NCBI GenBank assembly: GCA_020746875.1
Contig: JAGTJL010000008.1
Location: 434,001 to 498,000 of the forward strand
DNA length: 64,000 bases
Source of the DNA: Rhexocercosporidium sp. MPI-PUGE-AT-0058
Lineage: Eukaryota > Ascomycota > Leotiomycetes > Helotiales
Direction of reading: 5' to 3'
This document shows, piece after piece, positions 25,701 to 37,344 of this stretch. Each line of letters starts with the position of its first letter. Positions within the stretch are counted from its first letter, which is position 1. The notes below the pieces were generated by a model, which worked only from the letters and a program-made list of their open reading frames with translations, was not told the DNA's origin and did not search any database. Made by a program: the position numbers and the translations under genes.

Positions 25701-28700
25701 CATTGAGAGAGCTCAACAAAACAGGTGTATCATCTCGAACTGGAAGGATGATGTCCGGGGTATTGGAGTCGGCCAATACCACGCGCATGCGACCCTTCAT
25801 GTTCAAGTCCCAGTTGTCGGCATCGACACCGACAGCGGAGAAGATAGCGAATTCGGCTTCAATGAAGTTCTCCCCGTTCAATGGTCCTTCGTGGGTCTTC
25901 TTCAGCGTAAGAAGGGTGTCCACACCAGCGGAGCCCTCCTCCAAAGCGATGGCACGGGACAATTCAATGTCCAACAGCTCTACTAGCTTTGTTGGGTGGT
26001 CCTTGGCAAGATCCTTCGATGCTTCCAAAGCCATGACGAGGTAGGCAGCTCCAGGGTAGACGATCTGGCCCTGGACTTTGTGACCAGCCAACCAAGGAGT
26101 CTCAGAGACTCGAACAGTGTTACGGTAGCGCATGTCATGTTCGAGATCATCTGGGAGTTGGGCACCGAGAAGATCGTGGCGAGGCTTGCTGCGTTGACGG
26201 TACTTGCGGGAGTAGCGAGTCTCTCCCCAGTAGATCTGGGAATGATCCCAAGCATATGATGGGAGACCAGTTGCCAACATTGGAGAAGCACCGGCTTGAA
26301 AAGATCGAATGTAGTCGTCGGTTGTGATCTCGGATGGTGCTTTATAGTTCATGAGTCCGCCCAAACAGTTGGCCATAGCACCGATATCGTTGGTGAAGCG
26401 TGCGAGGGTACCACCGTATTGGAGGTTAGATCCGGTAGCAGCTTTGTAGGTCTGGAGGAATGGACCCTTCAGCGCAGTGTGAGGACCGACCTCGATAGCA
26501 AAATCAAAGGCCTCCTCACCCAAGACAGCTTGCTCGACAGCAGTAGAAAAAAGAACAGGCTTGAGCATGTTGTCCTTCCAGTACACGCTGGTCAAGGCTT
26601 TGAGATCCATCTCATCGACAATTGGATCCCCAGTGACACTGGAAACCCAGGTGCAGCCATCGATTGGGAGCTTTGGCTGGATGCGGCAAGCTCTGAGGGA
26701 AGCCATGTACGGAACGGAAACGGGGTTCATGTGTTGAGAGTGATAAGCCTTGTTGACTTTCAAGGCCCGGGCAAAGATGCCTCTCTCGTCAAGCATGGCC
26801 TTTGCTTCCTTCACGGCATCAACATCGCCAGAAAGAGTAACGCTCTCTGGAGCATTGCTTGCAGCAACCTGAATACGTCCAACAAGCGCTGGGTGGCAGC
26901 AGAACTCATCGGCATCTTCATGCGAGAGACCAGCAGCCAACATGGTTCCCTCCTTACCAGATGGACCTTGAGCGAGGTTCGTGTGGAGACCACGGTAGTA
27001 GGCGATTTTGATAGCTTCAGATGCATTGACAACACCGGCGGCATAGGCAGCGCCAATCTCACCACTGGAGTGTCCAACGACGGTAGTGAAAGTGTGGCCG
27101 ACAGAGCGGAGTATATCGACGAGCATGACCTGCACGGCTGTGCATACTGGTTGAGAGAATTCGGCTTCGTCAATTCGCTTCCCGGCCTCCTTATCACAGA
27201 TGACCTGTTCGAGACTCCATGCAGGTCCATCTGGGAGCTCAGCGAGAGCGGCATCAAGTTGCACAACTGATTGCTTAGCCATGGAAGACGAGAGTATCAG
27301 CTCGCGGCCCATGTTGGCCCATTGAGCGCCTTGTCCAGTGAAGACCCCAAGAATGCGAGCTTTCTTCGACCGGTTGTCGCGACGCTTGCCAATAGCAGTT
27401 GGTGGACTTTGCTTGGTCTTCTCAACGACCTTAGCCAGGTTGGCAAGAAGCGCCTCTCTAGTTGGGCCAGAGAAAGTAGCTTTCAGGGCCAATTCGGAGC
27501 GGCGGTTTTGAAGGGTCCATGCAAGATCATTGAGGTTGAGCTGCTCGTTGTCCTGAATGAAATCGTGGTATTTTGAGACCATGGCAGCGAGGGATACCTC
27601 GTTGTTGGCAGACAGAACCAGGGGGATGGCGAGTGGGGCTTGGCTCATAGCTGGCATCAATTGCTTGCGTGAAAGCGTTGGAGCTGGGTGGTAACTCTCG
27701 ACAATGGCGTGAGCATTGGTTCCACCAAATCCGAAACAGTTGACAGAGGCTCGGCGTGGTTGTCCAGGTGGAGGAGCTGGCCATGCTTGGGTCTCGGTAG
27801 CGAGTGCGAGGTGGTCAAGGAGGGGGAGGATCTTGGGGTTGTAACTCTGGAAGAGCAAATTACCAGGGATGACACCGAGTTTGATGGCATTGGCAGTCTT
27901 AATCAGACCAGCCAAACCAGCAGTTCCCTCGGTGTGACCCATGGCTGTCTTAACGGAGCCTACAAGCAAGTTCTCACCCTCTCTCTTGACAGTCTCAGAG
28001 AAGAATGCGTCTCGGATACCATTTGCTTCGATTGGGTCACCAGCAGGGGTTCCAGTTCCATGAGCCTCAAAGTATTGAGGGCGATCGAGGGCGGAGTAGG
28101 GGTTCAAACCAGCCTTGCGGTAGACTTGTTGGATCAGATTGGTTTGGGCCTCGCCGCTAGGCAGCGTTATACCCTTGGTACGACCATCTGAGTTCACACC
28201 AGTCTCGCGAATAATGCAGGAGATGTCATCGCCATCGGCAATGGCATCCGAGAGACGCTTCATGATAACAGCAGCAAAACCCTCACCACGAGCATATCCG
28301 TTAGCTCCGGCATCCCACATGCGAGATCGGCCTTCTGCCGACAACATGTGAAGATTGGATTCAGTAGCCATGAACTCAGGGTTCAAGATCAAATTTGCAC
28401 CACCTGCAATGGCCATTCTTGCTTCTCCAGAGCGCAAACTCTGAACGCCGCGGTGGACCGCGACCAAGCTGGAAGAGCAGGCAGTGTTGATTGTCTCGGA
28501 TGGACCCTTCAGGTCAAAGAAGTAGGACAATCTGTTCGAAAGGATACTGGAGTTCGTGCCAGTTGCGAAGTAGGTTGGGAGAGACTCGGGGGAACGGAGA
28601 AGCATCTCGTAGTAATCCGCGGTCATGACACCGACGTAAACGGCAGTGTCAGAGCCTTGCATGTGTTCCATAGAAAAGCCGCCAGACTCCATAGCTTCGT

Positions 28701-29040
28701 ACACGGTCTCGAGGAGAATGCGATGTTGAGGGTCAACAGCTTCGGCTTCACGAGGGTTGATGCCGAAGAAAGAGGCATCCCACTCGCGGACGCTCTCCTT
28801 GAGGAGATAGGCGTGCTTGACGTTGAGGGCTCCGGCTCGCTCGCCATTGGAGTGGTGAAACCCATCGGAGTTCCAGCGATCCATTGGGATGGCCCTCAAA
28901 GCGTCACGCTTGTCCAGGAGCATGTCCCAGAGCTTGGAAGGGCTGCTGGCCCCTCCCGGGAAACGACATCCTGTACCTACGATGGCGATAGGCTCTCCTC
29001 CTTGCATAGTGATGTTGTTGGCGGGCTTAGTGGAAACCAT
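16792..29040 (-). CDS. Hybrid polyketide synthase-nonribosomal peptide synthetase (KS-AT-DH-MT-KR-ACP-C-A-T-R)
   Basis: Five exons: 29040-25290, 25209-21895, 21819-20095, 20043-18895 and 18839-16792, totalling 11,988 nt and 3995 residues. All junctions are GT-AG and keep the frame. Domains in order: KS (about 15-450; Cys188 in NTACSSS, His327, His369), AT (about 565-890; GHSSG Ser658), DH (about 955-1250; GHKVQGQIVYPG with His987), methyltransferase (about 1410-1640; EVGAGTG), KR (about 2130-2320; VGCTGGLGQAL, SNYLAANGY), ACP (GVDSLMAME near 2450), condensation (FHHIAVDATS near 2700), adenylation (about 3020-3530; IYTSGTTGTPKG, SCGPTE, YRTGD, NGKID), thiolation (LGGNSMLL near 3580) and terminal reductase-like domain (GATGFLG near 3690, GYAASKWAGE near 3835). 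It should build a C-methylated polyketide, join it to one amino acid and release the product by reduction or Dieckmann cyclisation. No functional enoyl-reductase domain is seen between MT and KR, which is usual in this family; a partner ER normally acts in trans. The amino acid used is unknown; the binding pocket keeps an Asp in GFDLS. Confidence 0.96.
18840..18894 (-). other. PKS-NRPS intron 4
   Basis: 55 nt, GTAAGT donor and TAG acceptor. The junction falls inside the adenylation-domain motif NSCGPTE, which is restored only by splicing. Confidence 0.93.
20044..20094 (-). other. PKS-NRPS intron 3
   Basis: 51 nt, GTAAGT donor and TAG acceptor; joins the end of the condensation domain (EVVDFQG-D) to the next segment. 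Confidence 0.9.
21820..21894 (-). other. PKS-NRPS intron 2 (in frame)
   Basis: 75 nt with GTAAGT donor, TACTAAT branch site and TAG acceptor. Its length is a multiple of three with no stop, so the reading frame stays open through it. Unspliced, it would insert 25 hydrophobic residues between the KR and ACP. Confidence 0.85.
25210..25289 (-). other. PKS-NRPS intron 1
   Basis: 80 nt, GTAAGT donor (minus strand) and TAG acceptor with an ACTAAC-like branch site. It joins the end of the DH region to the linker before the methyltransferase in frame. Confidence 0.9.
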
Positions 29041-32000
29041 GTTGATTGAGTTGTCGGGTTTTGAATTAGAATCTGAAGTGTTGTTGGTGAAGTTTTCGAG
29101 GTAGCGAAAGATACGAGTTCGTCGATTAGTTGATGAGAATCTTCAAAACTCAAAGCGATGGATTGTCTCGAGTGTAGTCAAAGTCGTAAAGAGGCAGTAG
29201 ATTCAAGGTTGTTCAAACTGAAGTTGTCCAAAATTCGGGTTAATGGATAACGGATTCGATGTGAAGACTGGAAGTGGGTTTCAGGATTCAGTGAAGATCA
29301 AGTCGAAGGTTCTATGATGTCGGGATAATCAAGTACTTTTCGAGCTGAAGGTTCTGAACTGATGGTTGGGAGTTTTGAGAGGGGAAGTCAATTCGAAGTT
29401 GCTCAAAGTCGGGAAAATTTGAGTTGTTCGAATGGAGTATTCTCAAAGTGGTGTAGAGTTGGGATGAGGAGTTGTGGATGGGATATCGAACAGCTATAAG
29501 TCGTGATACCAACGACATGATATGTGAAGTTCAGACAAGCTGATACGCCGCCGGCTTCCATCAGCCGGCACGCCTTTCACGAGAAAATCTCCACTCTGTC
29601 CCATTCCGATGCTGCAAAGCATCCGTTTGTACACTTCGGGGGTTGGTGTTGACAGCGTCGGTCAGTCTAGTCGGTCTGTTTCTGAGCTATGAAGCTTATT
29701 CCTGAAGCTTGTTCGTACTACTTGCACGTGCTTCGGGGGGAATCCTCTACCAGGAGGAGCTGAACACTTGCTCAGCACACACTCAGCCCCTTCGAAAGCC
29801 TCCGAGGCACGTGACTGACACCGAATTGATGGCCCCGGCACCGAAAGCCGGAATCAAAGCGTAGTTTAATATTATCAAAATGCATTTCTATCCAGACGCT
29901 GACAGGTAGTGGGATGTTCAAATCCCAAGGCGAGTTGTTGATGCTACGCCTTCCACCGAAGTGCTTCAAGGGGTTCACCTTAGATATCGTGATATCTCCG
30001 TGTGGCATGAAGTGTATAGGTATTAACATTCTCGACTTCGAGGTATTTCTGCAACACCGAAACACTATTAATACCAAATGCTAGCAATGATTATGAGAAT
30101 TATGAACACAAGTAATTGGAGAAATTCCAGGACGTGACACGCGACCGTGAACTTGAATATGTGGCCAAGTACTCCACTCAAGCACTTGGCTCCTCCGAAG
30201 AGCGTACAACACACTGTGAGGCTCATGGAAGTGAGGCGGCAAAGACAAACTAGCACAATGGCAAGCGAAAGCAGGACAGTGTGGCTGGTTTGGATTGTAA
30301 CTATTCGAGGAAGAGAAGAAGGAAGAAAGAAGTCTCCGAATGTTGTCGCGTCTGACGCGCTACTGAAGGACCGGGTCTATTTTTGGATAGGGGCGTGGCG
30401 CTGTACATCACGTGGCACATCCTTCTCAGCAGGAACAGGGCTTTCTCAATTCACCTCGTGAAGATATATAACATATGAAAGACTGGCCAAATAATCCTTT
30501 CTCAGATCCATCGTGGTCACTTACCAGGCTGTTGATTTTGGGAGGGAATAGTCGGTCTACAAGACCAAACTCGGGCATTTTTCCAACTTCCCCATTCTGG
30601 TACATCGACTAACCGACATCAAGAACTCGAAGAACGTTTCCAGTTATTTGAATCTGAAGCTGCGGTGCTGGCTTTATTGCGACCTCCTCTTTCTCTCATA
30701 GAAACTCTGGCTCGGTATCATGCACTGATGATGCAGATGAAGTTCGTTAAGTGGTCAACTAACAGAAAAGCAGGTCCCGAAACTATTTCTTACACGAAAT
30801 CACCTTTTTGTCATGAGTGGGACATAAAGTGATGGAATAATATATTGCGGATGCAGATGAAGGTTCAGGTAAAGCCGGGCTCTATTGTAGATGGCTTCAA
30901 CGAGTGAGAAAAGCTGATGGGGCCAGTGGGCCACTCCAGATTTGTATCTGCGAGAGTCCGTGGCCTGGAGGAAAATTCATCAGGTCATGAATTGAAAGAG
31001 ATTTGCCGAACGAGCTGGATTTCGCTGGGCCCGAGCTGTCTCGAAGAAGTTCGGCGTGATGTGCTGAGATCAGACAGCCGAATGACGATTCCAAGAAGCA
31101 CATCTGGAGAACTTGTCCAAAAAAGAGAAGAGCCCCCTTGAGTTGATCACTGACGAGCATCTAGAGAGGACACCCACCAGTCGACATTCTGACTACAGTA
31201 CACGAGATCACTGAGGACCGTCTGGTGATAATATTCAACATTTTGACAACGTCGCAGGGTATCCTGGGTAAGTAACTCCCCACACTCCAGATTTCATCAT
31301 AACAGCCTCCTAATCTCCATGTAAAGGCATGATTGATGGAATTACTGCTCCATCTGCTGATCAGATCCATCAAGAATTGGAAGAGTGGTACAAGAAGCTG
31401 GAGCCTGGTACGGCTCAGAGTGAGAGATTATATTGCCTGTTCGGGAAACATACGACGGCCTTTACGAAATGAAAATGCCAAGACCAAAACTCGCTGGCAA
31501 GGAAAGGAATTGTTTGGAGTGGGCTCTTGCGATACGAGACCTTTGAAGACCTGAGGATTGTGGATGTCAATAGGGGGTTTTCTGGCCTGATGAGTGGTAG
31601 AACGGCTGGTTGCCTACAGTATCAGCCCCTGAAAATCCAATGTATCTGCTCGGTTGAAAACTCATTTTGCAGGAGAGTATCTGGAAGTCAGCGACCTTAT
31701 TGACTATCAGAACTAAGTTGTCGCGAAGGGCCTGGTGAAGATCGGATCACGAGATTTGAATCAGAGAAAATGTGTGAGATGGGCGGGGACAAGCCTTTAA
31801 CCAACAGCAAGTGGCCTTTGATGATGGGTTCTACGTAAATCAAGAGGCACAAGTGAAAATTAGATAAAAATCACCGCCTGGAGCGTGAAAAGGGGAAGGG
31901 GAAACGGGAAATGAATTCACCGCTCAACTCGCTTCAATTTTCCACCATCGATCATCCCTCTTGCAAATCCAACATCTCATGTCGTGGAACAGTTTGAATA

Positions 32001-33754
32001 TTCGCCCTGCACCGCTTTCCAACAGCTACACACTCTGACCAAGCGCATCGTAGCCTAAGAAACCCTTGATCCAACATTCTATTCTGAACATTTACTTTTC
32101 ATCCATTTACTACCAACTCATGGTTGCGTTGCAGGCTGCATACCAACTTGGAATTGTTGGTATGACTCGCCTAAATTAGGGGTGGTGCAGCCATCATCAT
32201 TCGGCCAGGGGCTTGTACATGATCACTGACTCAGCAGCCGATGTTTCTTGAGAACAAGCAAATGCCACTGGGAGTTGATATACAAATTGAAAATTGCACC
32301 AGGTTACGCATGGTAAACAATCAAAAGTCGAAATTCCCTGCCAGGTAAGAAGCCATGATGATCGAAACACGCCAGAGACTACTTCGTAAACTTACGAAAC
32401 TGACGGTGGCTTGGGTTCTTGGTACTTGGCGTTCTCAAAACAGTGGCTCGGCTCGCCGCAGATCTTTCGCTTATTTATTCCTCCACGAGCCATCCAGTGA
32501 TGCGATGCAGAATTTGATTGTTAGTCGCGGCCTTTTCATTCTTGGCGCTGGTGCCTTGCGAAGGGATCCCCGCTAATAGTGCGTATCAAATTTACGCCTG
32601 AGGGTTGCGCTACAGGCCAGTCGTGATGTTGTAGGGGGATGAACATCAGGGGGTTTCTGTTTCGTGATTGAAACGTGTTTTTACTTTGCACGAAAAGGGA
32701 TCACTTGCTGTTTTCACAACTCACATATATTTTAGGCCATTTATTTGTCTAGTAGACTTTTTGTTTTGCGTTTTTCTTGACAGTCTACACTCATTAGATG
32801 TTTGAACAGTACTATGAATTAAATCAATCTGTTATATTACACACGAGTGGATTCGATCCCCGTAACTTTCTACTTCCTCTCTTGTTGAGTGAAGATCAGG
32901 GTATTGCTCTCCACTATCCAAGTTGAAACTACATATATCTTTAGGCAACCACATTGCAAGCATGCAAAGCACAGCCATGTTATGGCCCTTCGTTGGATGG
33001 TCGCACACTGTAAGCTGTAGCGCAGTTGCAGTTTCACGTCAATCTCGCTCTGCCAGACGCGTTCGGTAGCATACGGCACCTCACTATTTTAGCATTCGGT
33101 CGTGGTCCACTGCCCAAATGAGATCTGTACGCATTTGGGAAAGTTACGAGTAGCTTGGTTTGTTGATCTGCAGCTGCGCCCAGTTGTTGGCATGGTAGTC
33201 TGGTTCAAAGTGGGAACTGCCGCACGCGACATCCCCAGATCCCCATCCCTGCCGGGAACTACCAGACAGAGCAGAGCCCACCACAGCCAAGAGAGCCAAC
33301 TGGAGGACAGTACGTACGAGGAGCCTTGGTATGACATTATTTGCAACGGCGCGAAACCAATAGGCGGATTCTTGTTGCTTTAATTCACTGCACAGACGAA
33401 TCGTGTTTCTCACTCTAAGCCCCCCCAGGTTGGTTTCATGCTCTCGCTGGCAGATTAGTTCCCGCCCGACGATCAGGTAGATTTTCACGTCATTTTACAT
33501 CTCGAGGCGAGGAGCCATAAATCATCCAGACATGACACGCGCCTTCTGTCTTTTTCAACGACACTCCAGTTCCATCCTTATTCAAGGAACTTACGATGAT
33601 ACGCAAATGATTGCCATCACACCACGATAGACTCGATCTCTTTTCACATATTCCCGTCGACTCTTTACTCCTCTTTTTATGTCTAATTGATATCTCTATT
33701 TTGTTTTCTTGTCGTTTTGCTTTTACATTGATACCCAATTGATACCCTTTCGCG
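29041..33754. other. Long interval upstream of the PKS-NRPS
   Basis: The first kilobase holds the PKS-NRPS promoter and leader. Beyond that I find no complete gene. Three plus-strand open fragments with protein-like composition are noted: 30475 onward (45 codons with an ATG), about 30602-30830, and about 31327-31470 just after a plausible GTAAGT...AAAG intron. I cannot join them into one gene or name a family with confidence. Confidence 0.4.
29550..29569. promoter_or_regulatory. Paired GCCGGC boxes upstream of the PKS-NRPS
   Basis: Two GCCGGC hexamers (29550-29555 and 29564-29569) separated by 8 nt, about 510 bp upstream of the PKS-NRPS start. CGG/CCG half-sites of this kind can bind Zn2Cys6 dimers. 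The hexamer occurs elsewhere in the window, so only the pairing is suggestive. Confidence 0.2.
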
Positions 33755-35199
33755 ATGCTTTCTGGACCTCGAGTACTGGCTGTTGGTGTTATTCTGGTGT
33801 CGTTGTGGGTGTTTATCGGGTTGGTGAGAATGGAGAGTTCGGAGCTGGACCTGGATGGACAGATGGGATGGAAAGATGATGCGAGCATAGAAAGATGGTC
33901 AAAGGAGGACTTCATTACACAAGCGATGAGTTCGGCAATACAAGACGACTTCGACTATGGCTACATTGCGGACATGTGTGACGAGCAGGAATGGGACGAC
34001 TCGATTGTGTTTGAGTGTCAAAATCTTATTGGGGGGATTGGTGAGATTTCATCCAGCTTGTCAGATGACGAAAGACTAACGGGTATCAGGAAACTTGAGA
34101 CAGGAGGTTCTACATTGCATACGGTATGCAATTGATGCGGGAGCGGGATTAGTTCTTCCCGTTATTCATCTCAGACAGGATAGCGACCTGAGCAATCTAG
34201 AGAGTGGAACGACCTCGATGGATTATCTTTTCGACAAGGACCGCTTTCTCTCGAGAATGGAGATGGCCTGTCCTCAGATGAGAGTTTACCAGGATCTCGA
34301 AGAGCTCGAGAGCATGGGTACAGTCACCAAGACCGAGCTTATGGATCCAAAGAAGCTTCCTCACTCGATGACTTCGCGGATTGCCTACTCATGCAGAGAG
34401 CACATCAAGGAAATCAGAGCACCAGCTGGAGAGATCACCCTGGTTCCCCTCGAGAATCTCTGGAGGCATTTGTATGTTGCCAAGATCACACTTCCAGCCC
34501 ACGTAAGACTAACACTCACATCACAGCCCCATATGCCACGATCCAGTTGGCTTCGCCGACACTTTCGGCAATCTCATACCCCTCCGAGAGGATGTGCACC
34601 GACTCGCTGCCACCGCACTTTACGAATTATACTCTCGGTATGACGTCCAGATCGATCCTGTAACTGCCACAACCGGCATCTTTGCAGACACTTTCATTGG
34701 TATCCACCTCCGCACTGCCAACGACATCCTCTCATACTGGCTCGGCTACGATGATCAAGCAGACTACTACATCGAACGAATCAGAGCCTCAGAATACCTA
34801 ACTTCCCTACCTCTCATGTACATCGCGTCAGGTAACGCCACATCCGTCACCGACTTCTCCAAGGAACAAGAAGACCAGCTCGTGCAACCCAAACACGTCA
34901 TAACTAAACACGATCTGCTGTCAGGCGCCGAAGAAGCCGAGCTCGCTAGCCTGACATGGGATCAGCAGGCCCTAGTTGATTATCTTATCTTGACGCGCAG
35001 TGGTTATTTCATGGGTATGGCAGACAGCTCATTCGCCTGGACGATCGCTGTTAATCGACGGGTGAGCACGAGCGCCGGGACCTGTGGCTTTCCGAAGGGG
35101 TGGTGGAAGAGTAAGCTCATGGGTACGGCACTAAGAGATGACTTCTCGGATCTGCTAGGGAAACATGGATATGGATGGGAGGATAAGATGTGGCCTTGA
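33755..35199 (+). CDS. Type II membrane protein, O-fucosyltransferase-like family
   Basis: Three exons: 33755-34040, 34090-34471 and 34527-35199, giving 446 residues. Introns 34041-34089 and 34472-34526 have GT-AG ends and restore the frame. Residues about 8-25 form one hydrophobic helix (VLAVGVILVSLWVFIGLV) with a short N-terminal tail, as in Golgi type II glycosyltransferases. Recognisable conserved stretches are IGGIGNLRQEVLHCIRYAID, LPVIHLRQDSDLSNLESG, FIGIHLRTANDILSYW and LTWDQQALVDYLILTRSGYF. These match a widespread fungal group annotated as GDP-fucose O-fucosyltransferase-like. The IHLR segment near 300 resembles the HxR nucleotide-sugar site of that fold. The acceptor substrate is unknown. 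It stands alone, with no co-oriented neighbour. Confidence 0.78.
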
Positions 35200-36780
35200 A
35201 AGCGATAAGTAGATACCCAAGAAATACAATTGAAATAGATAACTTGATTCTTTTTGCCAGTCCTGGAATACCGGTTCTGGATTTCTGGTGTCGGCATGTC
35301 GTTCTTTGCTCGCGTGCGCATGCATCGAGGCTGTTGATTGGATGGTTCAGTATTCCGGCCTTCGGGAGCGCTGATGATCCTTGCTTACTATGATTTGGTC
35401 CTGTCTTGTCCTCGGCCAAAAACTTGCTTTTCCCTTCCATCTGTACGGCGTGCGCGAATGTTCAGTCCTGCATCTCAGAATCTCAGACTCTGGGGTTTGA
35501 GGAATGGGAATCCCAAAGTGCCTGTCCTTGCCACTTTGCCGGCCTCGATGGACCATCTGCTCATCAGAATACGCACTTGAGGCTCTGCCAGCCACGACGC
35601 GGTGCGGTACGGGTACGGGCAATCCCCTGCACATGCTCGGAAACCCCTGTCAGGTTCTTTGCTGCAGCAACTCGCTTATCCTCCTATTGGGGGGTTTCTG
35701 ATTGGTCTTCTGCGGTGGGAGGTGGAAAGTTGTTGGTACAGTAATGGGAATCTCACGTACGCATGGAAGAGGCGTGGTTTACTCGTACAGGAATGGAATC
35801 CCAGGACAAATGCAAGGCAGTCATGACACTGCCGTATGTGGTGGGCACGTTCCTGAATCAGCCATTCAATTTGCCAATGTAGGTACGACTATGTAGTTAC
35901 CGTTTAATCTGCTTCGGTTGCAACAAACTGCAACCGTTTATTCCTTGATCTTGAACTGTCCATAAACCACGTCCAGTAGTGAGTGTGATAGATCTCCACG
36001 CTTCAGGTCCGAACAGCCACCATTTGTATCCCCCTACGAGTGGGCTCGTTCTCCGTCCACACATGAAAAGCGTACACGCTCCGGTGCAAACGTGTTCCGC
36101 ACGCCATATCAGGATCTCAGGTCCGTGAAGTTTCGGACTCCACTTCTACTCTTGCAGGATAGTTCAATTAACCGAGATTTCACTTTGTCCGAAGATGGAA
36201 GAAATAAGCTTCGGAGGCTCCTTTTGTGGCAAGGGGGATCCATCGAATTGGGAGATTTGTGGATCTTGCTTGATCGTGGAAGAGTGGGAGATATCGAGAA
36301 CCATTTTGAGCTTCGATACTTGTTGATATCTGGGTTTTTAGAAGGACTTCGACTTCCGTTATTTTAGTTTTCAGTTTCTTCTTTTTTGGTACACCGTTTT
36401 GTGTTCGTCGATGGCTGCCTTGCTTTCTCTACAACAGTTTTTTGTTCACTTTCTTTTGAATATATCCACTCGTTTCACACACGACGTCTTCGCTCATCGC
36501 GCGCATCACCCCTGATTAACTCTCGCCATTCATTTCCACTCTTCAGCTCATCTGATTTTGATTTTTAATTAGTATTACTCCTCCCCCAAAATCCATTCTA
36601 CGTTTTTGCCCGCAGTATTTCATCAAACTCAATAGACAAAGTTCCAACCAATTCACCATAGTCCATAGGCCGCCTCTGGTTGCAGCAGGATCGAATCTAG
36701 AAAAGACATGTCCCTGTCATCTTCGTGACTGGTCTGTTCAGCCACCTATGCGCCTTGAGAGTGAGACTGAACTTCAGCTA
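35200..36780. other. Intergenic interval
   Basis: Short unrecognised frames only. 36100-36600 is pyrimidine-rich in its second half. No gene is supported. Confidence 0.45.
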
Positions 36781-36839
36781 GGTCTACCAAGTATATTGAC
36801 ATGACGATCCTTCCAAGCTTCTTTCGAGAGAATTCGACG

Positions 36840-37085
36840 CCCTATAGTTGTCCCTCAGTGATATCCTAGCTCGAAAGTCTACTGGTACGGCAGACCCTTC
36901 TGAGTCAATTTTGCTACGCTCTTCTTGGAAATGGGGCTGGACACCTCGCCGGTTGGGTATATGACTGATTCTTTTAAGGAGAAAATTGCTGAAGAACCAC
37001 AACATGGAAAGTGCTGTATCATTGTCGACGGGTTCCCGAGAAATGCAAAGCAGCTTCAGGGTTTTGGAGAGAAGGTTAGACATAA
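36840..37085 (+). pseudogene. Nucleoside-monophosphate-kinase-like relic
   Basis: Two overlapping plus-strand frames together resemble adenylate or UMP/CMP kinase. One (about 36850-36950) reads LSLSDILARKSTGTADPSES, like the LSVGDLLR segment of these kinases. The other (from 36925) reads MEMGLDTSPVGYM then KCCIIVDGFPRNAKQLQGF, matching the VDGFPR motif that binds the acceptor nucleotide. The two lie in different frames around 36910-36950 without splice signals, and no P-loop or C-terminal lid is visible. I read it as a frameshifted fragment; an unusual spliced gene is less likely. Confidence 0.45.
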
Positions 37086-37344
37086 GCCATTAGCTCAGAA
37101 AAATACTTACTTTGATAGATACAAGATGGGCTTGTCTTACTTCTGACCTCTACTAATCGACAGACAGAAGATACAGAATACGCTATTCGGACCCTTAGAG
37201 AGTTGGAAGGCCAACAAGTAGGGAAGCCTTTTAAGGAGGTATGGAATAGAGTAACCGGAACAAGGCATTTTCTGACGGTGAATCTAGATTGATTGCGATA
37301 CTTCTTAAAAAAGAACGGACGTGACTACCTGGGTAGCTGCTCGG

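Noticed and set aside
32845..32875. GGATTCGATCCCCG stretch resembling a tRNA T-loop
   Set aside because: No matching acceptor stem, D-loop or anticodon arm can be folded around it.
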